From: Pseudomonadota bacterium
Lineage (GTDB): Bacteria > Pseudomonadota > Gammaproteobacteria > Burkholderiales > Sulfuriferulaceae
Assembly (NCBI GenBank): GCA_021845925.1
Contig: JAJZUW010000008.1
Span: forward strand, 1-64,000
Direction of reading: 5' to 3'
DNA: 64,000 bases
In this document: positions 44,565-53,516 of the stretch, piece by piece
Numbering within the stretch: position 1 is the first letter of the stretch
Layout of the letters: each line of letters opens with the position of its first letter
The notes under the pieces: generated by a model
What the model was told of the DNA's origin: nothing
The model's input: only the letters and a program-made list of their open reading frames with translations
Database searches by the model: none
Program-made: the position numbers and the translations under genes

Positions 44565-45323
44565 TCACTGTTTTTTGGCCGGTGCGGAGGAGGATGCAGG
44601 CGCATGCAGAGCGGCAGCCACCTGGTTCAGCATGTCTTCCAGCTTGTCTGCCGGCATTACGCCTGCAACCCGTTCGCCATTGGCAAACACCACAGTTGGC
44701 GTACCGGTCACATGCAACCGATGTCCCAATGCCACATCGTCGGCCACCGGGTTCTTGCAACTGCCATCGTTGGCGGGCGCTTTTCCGGACAGCAGGGCAT
44801 CGCGCCAGGCCTGGTTACGGTCCTTGGCGCACCAGATCTGTTTTGCCAGACGGGTGGTGCCTGGGTGCAGCGACTCGATCGGAAACGGAAAATCATAAAT
44901 GGTGACATTGGTGATTTTACTCAGTTCCTGCTCCAGCTGCTTGCAATACGGGCACTTGGGATCCGTAAACACATACAGCGTACGGCTGCCATCCCCTTTG
45001 ACAAACTTGATGGCCTGATCAAGAGGCAGACTGGCCGGATTCACCTGGTTGATCTGCGCACGCCGTTCTTCGGTCAGATTTTTCCGTTGGCGGGTGTCCA
45101 GCACACTCCCCATGAACAGGTAGTCCGCATTGTCATCGGCGTACACAATCTGATCATCAATGACCATTTCATACAAACCAGCATATGGTGTTTTGGTCAC
45201 GCTGGTGATTTGCGAACCCGGAAAGCGGGCAGCCATGTTCTTGCGAATGGCCGCTTCATCGGCATGGGTTTGCAGGGCGGCCAGCAAACCGGCAGTCACA
45301 AGCATCCACTGGATCAGTTTCAT
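44565..45323 (-). CDS. dsbC: Thiol:disulfide interchange protein DsbC
   Basis: 252 residues from ATG 45323, supported by GGAG eight to nine bases upstream; an in-frame ATG at 45335 lacks a ribosome site. Signal peptide (LIQWMLVTAGLLAALQTHA), an N-terminal dimerisation domain (AAIRKNMAARFPGSQITSVT) and a thioredoxin domain with the CPYC active site (VFTDPKCPYCKQLEQEL), then the cis-Pro region TGTPTVVFANGERVAG. Periplasmic isomerase that corrects wrong disulfides. The C-terminal 10-15 residues are Ala/Ser/Pro-rich. Confidence 0.93.
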   Translation of the reverse strand: MKLIQWMLVTAGLLAALQTHADEAAIRKNMAARFPGSQITSVTKTPYAGLYEMVIDDQIVYADDNADYLFMGSVLDTRQRKNLTEERRAQINQVNPASLPLDQAIKFVKGDGSRTLYVFTDPKCPYCKQLEQELSKITNVTIYDFPFPIESLHPGTTRLAKQIWCAKDRNQAWRDALLSGKAPANDGSCKNPVADDVALGHRLHVTGTPTVVFANGERVAGVMPADKLEDMLNQVAAALHAPASSSAPAKKQ

Positions 45324-45372
45324 CAGAGACTCCATCTAACTGCCGGCAACCTGCCGGCGCGGTAAAAAAGCT

Positions 45373-46536
45373 TCAGGACAAGGCCTGGCGGATCAGCACA
45401 GATTTCAGGGGTTCGATGCGCTGCAGGACATCCATACCGGCATTGCGCAGTGCGGCCACCAGTGGATTGCGGGTGCGGAACAGCCGGTGCAGGCCGTCGG
45501 TCACTCCCTGCATGGCCAGGATATCGCCACGACGAGCCCGTTCGTAGCGCCTGAGCAAGGCCAGTTCACCGCAACCGGCATCGCCTCGTGCCAGCAGGAT
45601 GGATGCCAGCGCGGCCACATCGCGCAAGCCAAGATTCACCCCCTGACCTGACAATGGATGCACGCCGTGCGCAGCATCGCCAATCAGCGCAAGCCCCGGC
45701 GCCACCAGCGAAGGCACGCGCAGGATACTGAGTGGAAATACCGCCGGCGGCGTGACCAGATGCATGTCGCCCAGTACCCGGCCACCGGCATCGGCCACCC
45801 TGGCAGCCAGCTGATCCGGCGACAGGCCAGCCAGTTCTGCCGCATGAACAGGATCTGTTGACCAGACCATTGAAACCACATCATCGGGCAAAGGCAGCCA
45901 GGCCAGAATGCCGTCTGCGCGGAACCATTGTCGGGCAATCTGACGGTGGGAGTGTTCGCAGGCAAAATTGGCCACCACGCCAGACTGGTGATAATCCTCA
46001 CGGCGCGCCTCCAGACGCGCCTGCTGACGCACCCAGGATGGCCTGCCATCGGCCGCCACCACCAGTCCGGCCGACACGACGCTGCCATCACTCAGTTCCA
46101 GGCGGGAACGCTCTCCGGTCCAGGCCAACGTAACGCCACTGACACCCGTCAGCAGGTACAGATTATCCTGTTGCTGCAATGATTGCCAGAGCGCATGCTG
46201 AATCCGGCCACTTTCGACGATCCAGGCCAGTTCCGCCACACCGGCTTCATAGGCATCCAGCACCAGCCGCGCCCCATGGTCTCCGCGCACATCCATGGCA
46301 TGCACCGGCCCCAGACGATGGGGGTCGATCTGCTGCCAGACGCCAGCTTCCGACAACAGCCGGGCACTGCCCGGGCTGATGGCATACACACGGCTGTCCC
46401 ATGTGTCTGCCGGAGCAGCCGGTGGAACAGGCTCCACCACGGCGAGGCGCAATCCGCTTTTCGCCAGACGGACGGCCAGCGCAGCGCCAACGATGCCGGC
46501 ACCAACAATGACCACATCCACTTCGGTATTTACCAT
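45373..46536 (-). CDS. ubiI: UbiH/UbiF/VisC-family FAD-dependent hydroxylase (UbiI-like)
   Basis: 387 residues. FAD-binding DVVIVGAGIVGAALAVRLAK, middle motif GLVVAADGRPSWVRQQA and the C-terminal ALIGDAAHGVHPLSGQGVNL, then GLRDVAALASIL. Members hydroxylate the ubiquinone ring at C5, C6 or C1. The order pepP-ubiH-(this gene) equals E. coli pepP-ubiH-ubiI, so it is probably the C5 hydroxylase, though regioselectivity cannot be read from sequence and some betaproteobacterial enzymes act at two positions. Overlaps ubiH by seven bases. Confidence 0.85.
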   Translation of the reverse strand: MVNTEVDVVIVGAGIVGAALAVRLAKSGLRLAVVEPVPPAAPADTWDSRVYAISPGSARLLSEAGVWQQIDPHRLGPVHAMDVRGDHGARLVLDAYEAGVAELAWIVESGRIQHALWQSLQQQDNLYLLTGVSGVTLAWTGERSRLELSDGSVVSAGLVVAADGRPSWVRQQARLEARREDYHQSGVVANFACEHSHRQIARQWFRADGILAWLPLPDDVVSMVWSTDPVHAAELAGLSPDQLAARVADAGGRVLGDMHLVTPPAVFPLSILRVPSLVAPGLALIGDAAHGVHPLSGQGVNLGLRDVAALASILLARGDAGCGELALLRRYERARRGDILAMQGVTDGLHRLFRTRNPLVAALRNAGMDVLQRIEPLKSVLIRQALS

Positions 46537-47675
46537 GCCCGTGCCCCGAACATCATCCGGCGAGCAACAAAATGCCGCACCGCGGGCAATTGCTGCAGCG
46601 CCATCAGACCAGCGCCGCGCGCATGGCGCAGCAGCGGATCGTCACGGCTGAACAGCCTGACCAGTCCGTCAGTAAACCACATGCTGGCCCGAACATCCAC
46701 GGCGCGGCGCTTTGCATAACGGGCCAGCATGGCCGGACTGCCCAGATCATCGCGCGCGCATTCGCTGGCCAGTTGCGCCAGTTCCCAGGCATCGCGCAAC
46801 CCCAGGTTGAATCCCTGTCCGGCAACCGGATGCAGCACGTGGGCGGCATTGCCGATCATCACCCGGTGTGGCTGGACCGTCTCGGCGCTGTCGCTGAGCT
46901 GCAGAGGAAAATGGTGACGCTCACGCACCTGCACAAAACCGCCGGTGCGATCGCCAAAATGAGCATGCAGGGCAGACAGGAATTCCGCATCGGACAAACG
47001 CAACAATTCCTGCACGCGTTCGGGAGTGCCGGTCCATACCAGTGCATTGCCATCACCCTGAGGCAACAGCGCCACGGGGCCCTGTCCGGTGAACCGTTCA
47101 AACGCCCAGTCCTGCCGCAGTTCAGCCGGCCTGACCCAGGCCAGCAGCGCATGCTGACCATAATCGCGCAACACCCGCCTGCCGCCACCACTGCCACCAT
47201 CGGCAATTGCCAGCAATCGCGCGGTCACCAGTGTCTGGTCATCGCCAACATGCGCCCAGCCATAACCGGCCATGCTACCGGAACCGGTCACCCGCGCACC
47301 GGTCACCACCCGAACCGGACCATCCTGCAAGGCCGCATGCAGAACGGCGTCGAGTTCTCCGTAATCCACCACATAACCCAGTTCGGGTACCTGTTCTTCT
47401 TCAGCGTGCAGCACGGTCTGACCAAGGCTGTCGCGCTGCGAAACATGAATATGACGGATCGGCGAAACGTCTTGCAGCTTCTGCCAGACACCCAGACGAT
47501 CCAGAATCAGACGGCTGCCATAAGACAGCGCCAGCGTTCGCGTCCAGGCCGGACGCGCAAGATCCGTACGTGCTTCCAGCACCTGCACCGACAACCCGCT
47601 ATCGGCCAGCGCCAGCGCCAGCGCAGCGCCAACCGGCCCGCCTCCCGCAATCACCACATCCGAATGTCCATGCAT
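46530..47675 (-). CDS. ubiH: UbiH-family ubiquinone hydroxylase
   Basis: 381 residues. DVVIAGGGPVGAALALALAD at the N-terminus binds FAD; GLLAIADGGSGGG-like middle motif and MIGNAAHVLHPVAGQGFNLG at the C-terminus complete the flavin site (Asp of the usual GDAAH replaced by Asn, as is usual in UbiH). It hydroxylates the aromatic ring of a polyprenyl-phenol during aerobic ubiquinone synthesis, in the membrane-associated Ubi complex. One base separates it from pepP upstream. Confidence 0.88.
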   Translation of the reverse strand: MHGHSDVVIAGGGPVGAALALALADSGLSVQVLEARTDLARPAWTRTLALSYGSRLILDRLGVWQKLQDVSPIRHIHVSQRDSLGQTVLHAEEEQVPELGYVVDYGELDAVLHAALQDGPVRVVTGARVTGSGSMAGYGWAHVGDDQTLVTARLLAIADGGSGGGRRVLRDYGQHALLAWVRPAELRQDWAFERFTGQGPVALLPQGDGNALVWTGTPERVQELLRLSDAEFLSALHAHFGDRTGGFVQVRERHHFPLQLSDSAETVQPHRVMIGNAAHVLHPVAGQGFNLGLRDAWELAQLASECARDDLGSPAMLARYAKRRAVDVRASMWFTDGLVRLFSRDDPLLRHARGAGLMALQQLPAVRHFVARRMMFGARAW

Positions 47676-47676
47676 A

Positions 47677-48993
47677 TCAGCCTCCCTGTCCGGTCATCAG
47701 CTGTTCAATGTCCACAATCTGTTTTGGTGTGCCGGCAGTCAGGACATGATGCCCGTCCGCAGTAACGACCACATCATCTTCAATCCGGATGCCGATGTTG
47801 CGGAATGCTGGCGGCACATCGTCGGCAGCCTGGATATAACAGCCCGGTTCCACGGTCAGCACCATGCCGGGCACCAGATTTTGCCATTGTCCGCCACTGC
47901 GGTAATCGCCCACATCGTGTACATCCATACCCAGCCAGTGGCCAGTGCGGTGCATGTAAAACCGTTTGTAGGCACCCGACTCGATCACGCCATCCAGCGA
48001 TCCCTGCACCAGCCCCCAGTCCAGCATGCCCTGCGCGAGTACCCGCACGGCTGCGTCGTGAGGGTCTGGCCAGCTGGCGCCTGGTTTTACACAGGCCAGA
48101 GCGGCCGCCTGGGCAGCCAGCACACAGGCATACACATCGCGTTGTGCCGCGTCGAATCGCCCGTTCACCGGAAATGTGCGCGTGATGTCAGAAGCATAGC
48201 CCGCCAGCTCGCAACCGGCATCGATCAGCAGCAGATCGCCATCATTGAGCCGGGCATTGTTGTCCACATAATGCAGGATGCAGGCATTCGCACCACCCGC
48301 CACAATCGAATTGTATGCCACCGAACGTGCGCCGTGGCGACAGAATTCATACAGCAATTCTGCCTCGATTTCATATTCGTGCATGCCAGGCCGGGTTGCT
48401 CGCATGGCCCGCTGGTGAGCCAGCGCCGAAATGTCGGCTGCCTTTTGCATGACGTCGAGTTCGCTGGCATCCTTGACCAGCCTCATGGCGTCCAGCCGTT
48501 TGCGCAAATCATGCAGCGCTGACGGCGCACTCACGCCATTGCGCACCTGCGCGCGCACCGCTTCCAGCCAGCCCAGCACACGGCGATCCCACACCGGATC
48601 GTCACCCAGAATCACGTGCAGCGCAGACTGGTCTGCCAGCAGATCCGGCATGCGCCGATCCAGCTCCGCAATCGGCCAGGCTTCGTCAAAACCGAATGCC
48701 TCGCGGGCTGCATCGGGCCCATAACGACGACCATCCCAGATTTCGCGTTCCGGGTCTTTCTCGCGGCAGAACAAGATACTGCGTCCACTCTGTCCGTGCA
48801 GCACCAGGACCGCTTCCGGTTCGGCAAAGCCAGACAGGTAATGAAAATGGCTATCGAAACGATACGGATAATGGCTGTCGCGATTGCGCACCACTTCGGC
48901 AGACGTGGCCAGCACAGCCACACCGTCACCGATGCCGGCCAGCACGGCTTGACGTCTTGCACGCCGCTGCGCCAGATCATTCGTCTGCGTCAT
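47677..48993 (-). CDS. pepP: Xaa-Pro aminopeptidase P
   Basis: 438 residues from ATG 48993, close to the 441 of E. coli PepP; GGGGAC precedes it. The frame is open further upstream, but that region encodes the preceding gene. N-terminal domain with RNRDSHYPYRFDSHFHYLSG. C-terminal pita-bread metallopeptidase: metal ligands in LLLIDAGCELAGYASDITRT, RTGHWLGMDVHDVGDY, VPGMVLTVEPGCYI and NIGIRIEDDVVV. Removes N-terminal residues before proline, using two Mn ions. Overlaps the end of the upstream hypothetical gene by 17 bases. Confidence 0.94.
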   Translation of the reverse strand: MTQTNDLAQRRARRQAVLAGIGDGVAVLATSAEVVRNRDSHYPYRFDSHFHYLSGFAEPEAVLVLHGQSGRSILFCREKDPEREIWDGRRYGPDAAREAFGFDEAWPIAELDRRMPDLLADQSALHVILGDDPVWDRRVLGWLEAVRAQVRNGVSAPSALHDLRKRLDAMRLVKDASELDVMQKAADISALAHQRAMRATRPGMHEYEIEAELLYEFCRHGARSVAYNSIVAGGANACILHYVDNNARLNDGDLLLIDAGCELAGYASDITRTFPVNGRFDAAQRDVYACVLAAQAAALACVKPGASWPDPHDAAVRVLAQGMLDWGLVQGSLDGVIESGAYKRFYMHRTGHWLGMDVHDVGDYRSGGQWQNLVPGMVLTVEPGCYIQAADDVPPAFRNIGIRIEDDVVVTADGHHVLTAGTPKQIVDIEQLMTGQGG

Positions 48994-49417
48994 CGTCGTC
49001 CCCATACTGGCTGTCCAGCAATGCAGCCCAGCGGTTTTCCAGTTCGGGCAGGCGTTCGTCCAGACGCGCCTCCAGTGCTGCCAGCGCGGCAACAAACGCC
49101 TCGAGATCGGCACCACCATCGACATCCTGCATCGCGCGTTGCAACTGCTGCAGGGCATCCCGCAATGCCAGCGAAGAACCGAGCGCATTTTTCAGCTGTT
49201 CACGCGGATGGGGAATCCAGTCCCGCGATGCGCACAGCGAATCCAGTTTTTCGCCCACTTCCAGCACACGCCGGCGCATCCGCCCCATGGCACCCAACCG
49301 GCCCGATTTGACCTCGCCCCAGACCGCCAGCGAGATCAGCTGCAACCAGCTCTCCTGCAAGGCATGCCGCCATGCTCCGTCCACCGTCACGGCCTGTCTG
49401 ACTTCTTCAGCATTCAT
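48977..49417 (-). CDS. Conserved hypothetical protein upstream of pepP
   Basis: 146 residues, acidic, mostly helical, with a coiled-coil-like C-terminal half (ALQQLQRAMQDVDGGADLEA, LEARLDERLPELENRW) ending in an Asp-rich tail (YGDDDDADE). It occupies the position held by ygfB in enterobacteria but does not look like YgfB. No catalytic motif, signal peptide or membrane segment is seen. Overlaps murU by 11 bases and pepP by 17, which supports real translation and co-expression. Function unknown. Confidence 0.75.
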   Translation of the reverse strand: MNAEEVRQAVTVDGAWRHALQESWLQLISLAVWGEVKSGRLGAMGRMRRRVLEVGEKLDSLCASRDWIPHPREQLKNALGSSLALRDALQQLQRAMQDVDGGADLEAFVAALAALEARLDERLPELENRWAALLDSQYGDDDDADE

Positions 49418-50111
49418 ATGGGTTCCTGTCTGATTTCAACCAGTCGTCCAGTTGCGAAAGACGTTCCGGCGTGCCGATATCATGCCAGATACCAGCATAA
49501 AATTCTCCGCTGACCCGGCCATTTTGCATGGCCTCACGCAAAAGGGGTGCCAGTGGCGCCGGCTGCCCGTCGGCAAGATTCTCGAACAGTCGCCGGTCAT
49601 AGCAGCCAATTCCACTGAAGGTTCGCCGGTCTGCGCCAGCAGCATGCAACCGCTGATCTGTTGCGTCCAGCGCAAAATCACCCCGTGGATGCTGGGACGG
49701 ATTGCTGACCAGCACCAGATGGGCCAGGTCGTCGCCAGCCGGTTTGTGGCTGCGCAGACTGGCAAAATCGAACGTCGTCCAGATATCTCCGTTGACCACC
49801 AGAAACGACGGCGCATCGATCAATGGCAAGGCATGCGCAATACCACCAGCGGTTTCCAGTGCAGTCATTTCCGCCGAATAACGTATCTGCAACCCCCACC
49901 GCTCGCCATGCCCCAACTGATCGGGCAGCAGGTGGCCCAAATGGGCCGTATTGATCACCACCTTGCTGAATCCGGCACGCGCCAGCGCTTCGAGATGCCA
50001 GACAATGAGCGGCTTGCCACCGGCCGGCAACAGCGGTTTGGGCAAGCGGTCGGTCAGTGGCCGCATCCGCTCACCACGACCGGCAGCCAGGATCATCGCG
50101 GTATCCAGCAT
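49407..50111 (-). CDS. murU: N-acetylmuramate-1-phosphate uridylyltransferase
   Basis: 234 residues. A nucleotidyltransferase fold with AMILAAGRGERMRPLTDRLP (phosphate loop), PKPLLPAGGKPLIVWHLEAL and FLVVNGDIWTTFDFASL. MurU makes UDP-MurNAc from MurNAc-1-P in the anabolic recycling route that bypasses MurA and gives intrinsic fosfomycin resistance in Pseudomonas. The kinase gene (amgK) lies immediately upstream, five bases away, as in Pseudomonas. Mannose-1-P guanylyltransferase-like enzymes look similar, but the neighbour decides the call. Confidence 0.9.
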   Translation of the reverse strand: MLDTAMILAAGRGERMRPLTDRLPKPLLPAGGKPLIVWHLEALARAGFSKVVINTAHLGHLLPDQLGHGERWGLQIRYSAEMTALETAGGIAHALPLIDAPSFLVVNGDIWTTFDFASLRSHKPAGDDLAHLVLVSNPSQHPRGDFALDATDQRLHAAGADRRTFSGIGCYDRRLFENLADGQPAPLAPLLREAMQNGRVSGEFYAGIWHDIGTPERLSQLDDWLKSDRNPYEC

Positions 50112-50116
50112 GCCGT

Positions 50117-51112
50117 TCAGAACGAATACTGCTCACGTGGCACGGTGCCGTGCCAGCGGTCCAGCAGGTGGTTGACCGGCGCTAGCTCGGGGTAACGTCC
50201 GGCCGTCGCGCGTACATAATCGAGCACCAGCGGCATGTCATCAAGATAACCGGACTTGCCGTCGCGGTAATGAAGCCGGGCAAAAATGCCCAGCACCTTG
50301 AGATGCCGCTGCAGCCCCATCCACTCGAAATCGCGGTAAAACACGGCAAAGTCACGGTCTACCGGCAGGCCGGCACGGCGCGCCCTTTCCCAGTACCGGA
50401 TGGTCCAGTCGAGCACCTGCTCTTCATCCCAGCGAATATAGGCGTCACGCAACAGGGAAACCAGATCGTAGGTCAGCGGGCCATACACGGCATCCTGAAA
50501 ATCGAGGATTCCAGGCCCATTGTCGATGACCATCAGATTACGGCTGTGGAAATCCCGGTGCACCCACACTTTGGGTTGTGTCAGATTGTTGTCAAGCAGG
50601 CGGGCAAACACCTGCTCCAGTAACGATCGTTCATGCGGGCTGATATCAATCCCCAGATGGCGGCTGGCATACCAGTCCGGAAACAGCTGCAGCTCACGCA
50701 GCAACAGCTCGCGATCATATTCCGGCAGGCTGCCGGGCTGACTGGCCTGTTGCAGGCGCAACAAGGCATCGGTGGCAGCGCCATACAGTTCGGCGGCATT
50801 GTTCTGGTCAAGCCGGACAAGATAGGTGGTGTCGCCAAAATCATCCAGCAACAGGAAGCCCTGCGTCAGATCCTGATGGATGATTTTTGGCACCCGCACC
50901 CCGGCGGCGGTAAACAATTGCGCAACATGGACAAACGGACGGCAATCTTCATGCTGCGGCGGCGCATCCATCACGATATAATGTCTGCCATCTGTCAGCT
51001 GGGCACGAAAATATCTTCGGAAACTGGCATCCGCGCCAACCGGCGCGATCTGCGGTTCCTGCCCAGGGAACAAGCGAACCAACCAGGAGAGGACGAGTTC
51101 TTGACGTTGCAT
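50117..51112 (-). CDS. amgK: N-acetylmuramate/N-acetylglucosamine kinase
   Basis: 331 residues from ATG 51112 (MQRQELVLSWLVRLFPGQEP), with CAGGAA upstream; the frame is open to 51157. Aminoglycoside-phosphotransferase fold: IAPVGADASFRRYFRA, FLLLDDFGDTTYLVRL, the catalytic HRDFHSRNLMVIDNGPGILD and the metal-binding DFQDAVYGPLTYDLVSL. AmgK phosphorylates C1 of MurNAc and GlcNAc, feeding MurU next door. First gene of the leftward series; divergent from lptD across about 120 bases, an arrangement common in proteobacteria. Confidence 0.9.
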   Translation of the reverse strand: MQRQELVLSWLVRLFPGQEPQIAPVGADASFRRYFRAQLTDGRHYIVMDAPPQHEDCRPFVHVAQLFTAAGVRVPKIIHQDLTQGFLLLDDFGDTTYLVRLDQNNAAELYGAATDALLRLQQASQPGSLPEYDRELLLRELQLFPDWYASRHLGIDISPHERSLLEQVFARLLDNNLTQPKVWVHRDFHSRNLMVIDNGPGILDFQDAVYGPLTYDLVSLLRDAYIRWDEEQVLDWTIRYWERARRAGLPVDRDFAVFYRDFEWMGLQRHLKVLGIFARLHYRDGKSGYLDDMPLVLDYVRATAGRYPELAPVNHLLDRWHGTVPREQYSF

Positions 51113-51233
51113 GAAGTTCCTGCCAGATGCGTAGTATTTCTCGCATTCTAGCACCAACAGCCTGTTCGCAGGCCGTTGAAATGTTCATGTGCACGAGCGC
51201 ACCAGTCCAGCCAAGTCCCCGGCTTCGCCGACA

Positions 51234-53516
51234 ATGACAAGAAAATTTCTGACTACCCTTCCCTTGCTGTTGGCTGGTCTGCCGGTGGCAGCCGACACGC
51301 TGGGCATGCCACCTCCGGCTGACGCCATGAATCTGGCGCCGCCGGCCGGCCCGATCGATCTCCTGCCATCCGGCGAGCTGACCTTTCCGACCACCGCTGT
51401 CAAGAATCCGCCCATGTTTTTTCGCGCGGACAGCGTGACCGGCGTTGAAAACGTCTGGATGGATGCCGACGGCCAGGTCGAGCTGCGCCGCGGCCCCGGC
51501 GTGATGACCGCAGACCACATGCACTACACGTTTGCAGATGACACGGTCAAGGCAAACGGCAATGTCTGCCTGACCCAGCAGGGACTCAACCTGACCGGTC
51601 CCGACCTGTTGATGCATCTGCAGCCGCAAACCGGCACCATGAACGATGCCACTTACACCTACCACAGCCCTGCGCCGGTTACTTACTCCGACGAAGGCAA
51701 GCGTTCGATCAGTTTTGCCCGCGGCAGTGCGTCCGCCATCAACTTTACCGGTCAGAACCAGTACCAGCTGGACAACGCAACCTATACCACCTGCCAGCCG
51801 GGCGACAACGACTGGTACCTGCGCCTGCGCGACCTGACGCTCGACACCAACAGCCAGATCGGCACGGCGCATGGCGCAACCCTGCAATTCAAGGACACAC
51901 CGATCCTGTGGACACCCTGGATCAATTTTCCGCTCAACGATGCGCGTCGCAGCGGATTCCTGTCGCCAGTCATTGGCACCACCGGCAACAGTGGCGCCAG
52001 CATTTCCCTGCCCTGGTACTGGAATATTGCACCGAATTACGATGCAACCTTCAATCCGACCATCATCAGTAAACGCGGCCTGGAACTGGGTGGTGAATTC
52101 CGTTACCTGACGCCGACCATGAGCGGGACAATCGACGGGGACATCCTGCCAGACAAACTGACCGGCACCACGCGCTGGGACAGTTTCATCCAGCACAATG
52201 AAACCTTTGCCGATGGTGTCAGTGGACATATCACCTACCAGGCCACATCGGACAACAACTTCTTCCGCGACCTGTCGAACCAGCTTTCGTTTACCTCGCT
52301 GGTCACGCTGGACCAGGAAGCCGGCGCCAGCTGGACCACCCCGTTCGGAACCGGCAGTGTCCTGGTCCAGCAATTCCAGACCCTGCAGGACCCCAATGCG
52401 CCGATCATTCCGCCTTATGCACGGATGCCGGAACTGACCTGGGTCACCGACAAGCCCATTGCCGGCGGCGCCGAATTCAACCTGTATACCGACATGACGC
52501 GTTTTGTTCATCCCACTCTGGTGAATGGCGATCGTTTTGTGTTCAACCCGAGTGTTTCGTTGCCGATGATGACCGATTTCGGCTACATCACACCGAAAGT
52601 AGGCATTGACTACACCGCCTACCAGCTGGGCGCAAACAATACATCCAGTCAGTCACGTTACACGCGCACACTACCTGTGGTCAGTGTCGATAGTGGAATG
52701 TATTTTGACCGCAACACGAACTTTTTCGGTCATGACTACACCCAGTCGCTCGAGCCCCGGCTGTACTACGTCTACATTCCGTATCAGAACCAGAACCAGC
52801 TGCCCAATTTTGATACCGCCCTGCTCGACCCGATCAACTACGCCACCCTGTTCACCGAAAACCGCTTTGTCGGTTACGACCGGATCAACGATGCCAATGA
52901 ACTGACCATGGCAGTCACCTCGCGATTCACTGACAACGCAACCGGTCTGGAACGGCTGCGGGTTTCGCTGGGCCAGCGTTTCTATTTTTCGCCCGAACAG
53001 GTCACACTGCCCGGAATCGCCCCCATCACGTCCAGTTCGAGCGACATCCTGGCCGACATCGGTGGCCAGATCAACGAACACTGGCGTGCCGAAACGGCCA
53101 TCAGCTACAACACCAGTTCCGGGCAGACGGATGACGAGAGCTTCATCATCAATTACCAGCCCGCCCGCGGCACGGTCGTCAACATCAGCTACCGGTCTCT
53201 TGCCGGCCAGCTCAACCAGTTCGACATCTCGACGGAATGGCCGCTCAGTTCGCGCTGGTACGCCCTGTTAGGGTATGATTACTCCCTGCTCGACAGCAGT
53301 CTGGTCGAAGGGCTGGCCGGAGTGGAATACAATGCGGGCTGCTGGGCGATCCGCGCGGTATTCCAGACCATCGCCATTGCGCTCAACACCACCAGCACAT
53401 CATTTTTTATTCAGCTGGAGCTGAACGGATTGGGTAATCTGGGTTCCAATCCGCTCGAAGCACTAAACCTCAGCATACCGGGATATGTCAACAGCAATGA
53501 ACTCACTCCTCCGTAA
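51234..53516 (+). CDS. lptD: LPS-assembly protein LptD
   Basis: 760 residues from ATG 51234, start of a signal peptide (MTRKFLTTLPLLLAGLPVAA); no ribosome site is obvious. An OstA-like N-terminal jellyroll (MFFRADSVTGVENVWMDADG, DDTVKANGNVCLTQQGLNL) precedes the TTCQPGDNDWYLRLRDLTLD block and a large beta-barrel ending in a Gly/Leu-rich C-terminal strand region. With LptE it inserts LPS in the outer leaflet. Only three cysteines are visible (NVC, TTC, AGC) rather than the four with an adjacent pair that E. coli uses, so the disulfide pattern must differ. SurA, needed for its folding, is encoded next with a 32-base overlap. Confidence 0.93.
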   Translation: MTRKFLTTLPLLLAGLPVAADTLGMPPPADAMNLAPPAGPIDLLPSGELTFPTTAVKNPPMFFRADSVTGVENVWMDADGQVELRRGPGVMTADHMHYTFADDTVKANGNVCLTQQGLNLTGPDLLMHLQPQTGTMNDATYTYHSPAPVTYSDEGKRSISFARGSASAINFTGQNQYQLDNATYTTCQPGDNDWYLRLRDLTLDTNSQIGTAHGATLQFKDTPILWTPWINFPLNDARRSGFLSPVIGTTGNSGASISLPWYWNIAPNYDATFNPTIISKRGLELGGEFRYLTPTMSGTIDGDILPDKLTGTTRWDSFIQHNETFADGVSGHITYQATSDNNFFRDLSNQLSFTSLVTLDQEAGASWTTPFGTGSVLVQQFQTLQDPNAPIIPPYARMPELTWVTDKPIAGGAEFNLYTDMTRFVHPTLVNGDRFVFNPSVSLPMMTDFGYITPKVGIDYTAYQLGANNTSSQSRYTRTLPVVSVDSGMYFDRNTNFFGHDYTQSLEPRLYYVYIPYQNQNQLPNFDTALLDPINYATLFTENRFVGYDRINDANELTMAVTSRFTDNATGLERLRVSLGQRFYFSPEQVTLPGIAPITSSSSDILADIGGQINEHWRAETAISYNTSSGQTDDESFIINYQPARGTVVNISYRSLAGQLNQFDISTEWPLSSRWYALLGYDYSLLDSSLVEGLAGVEYNAGCWAIRAVFQTIAIALNTTSTSFFIQLELNGLGNLGSNPLEALNLSIPGYVNSNELTPP

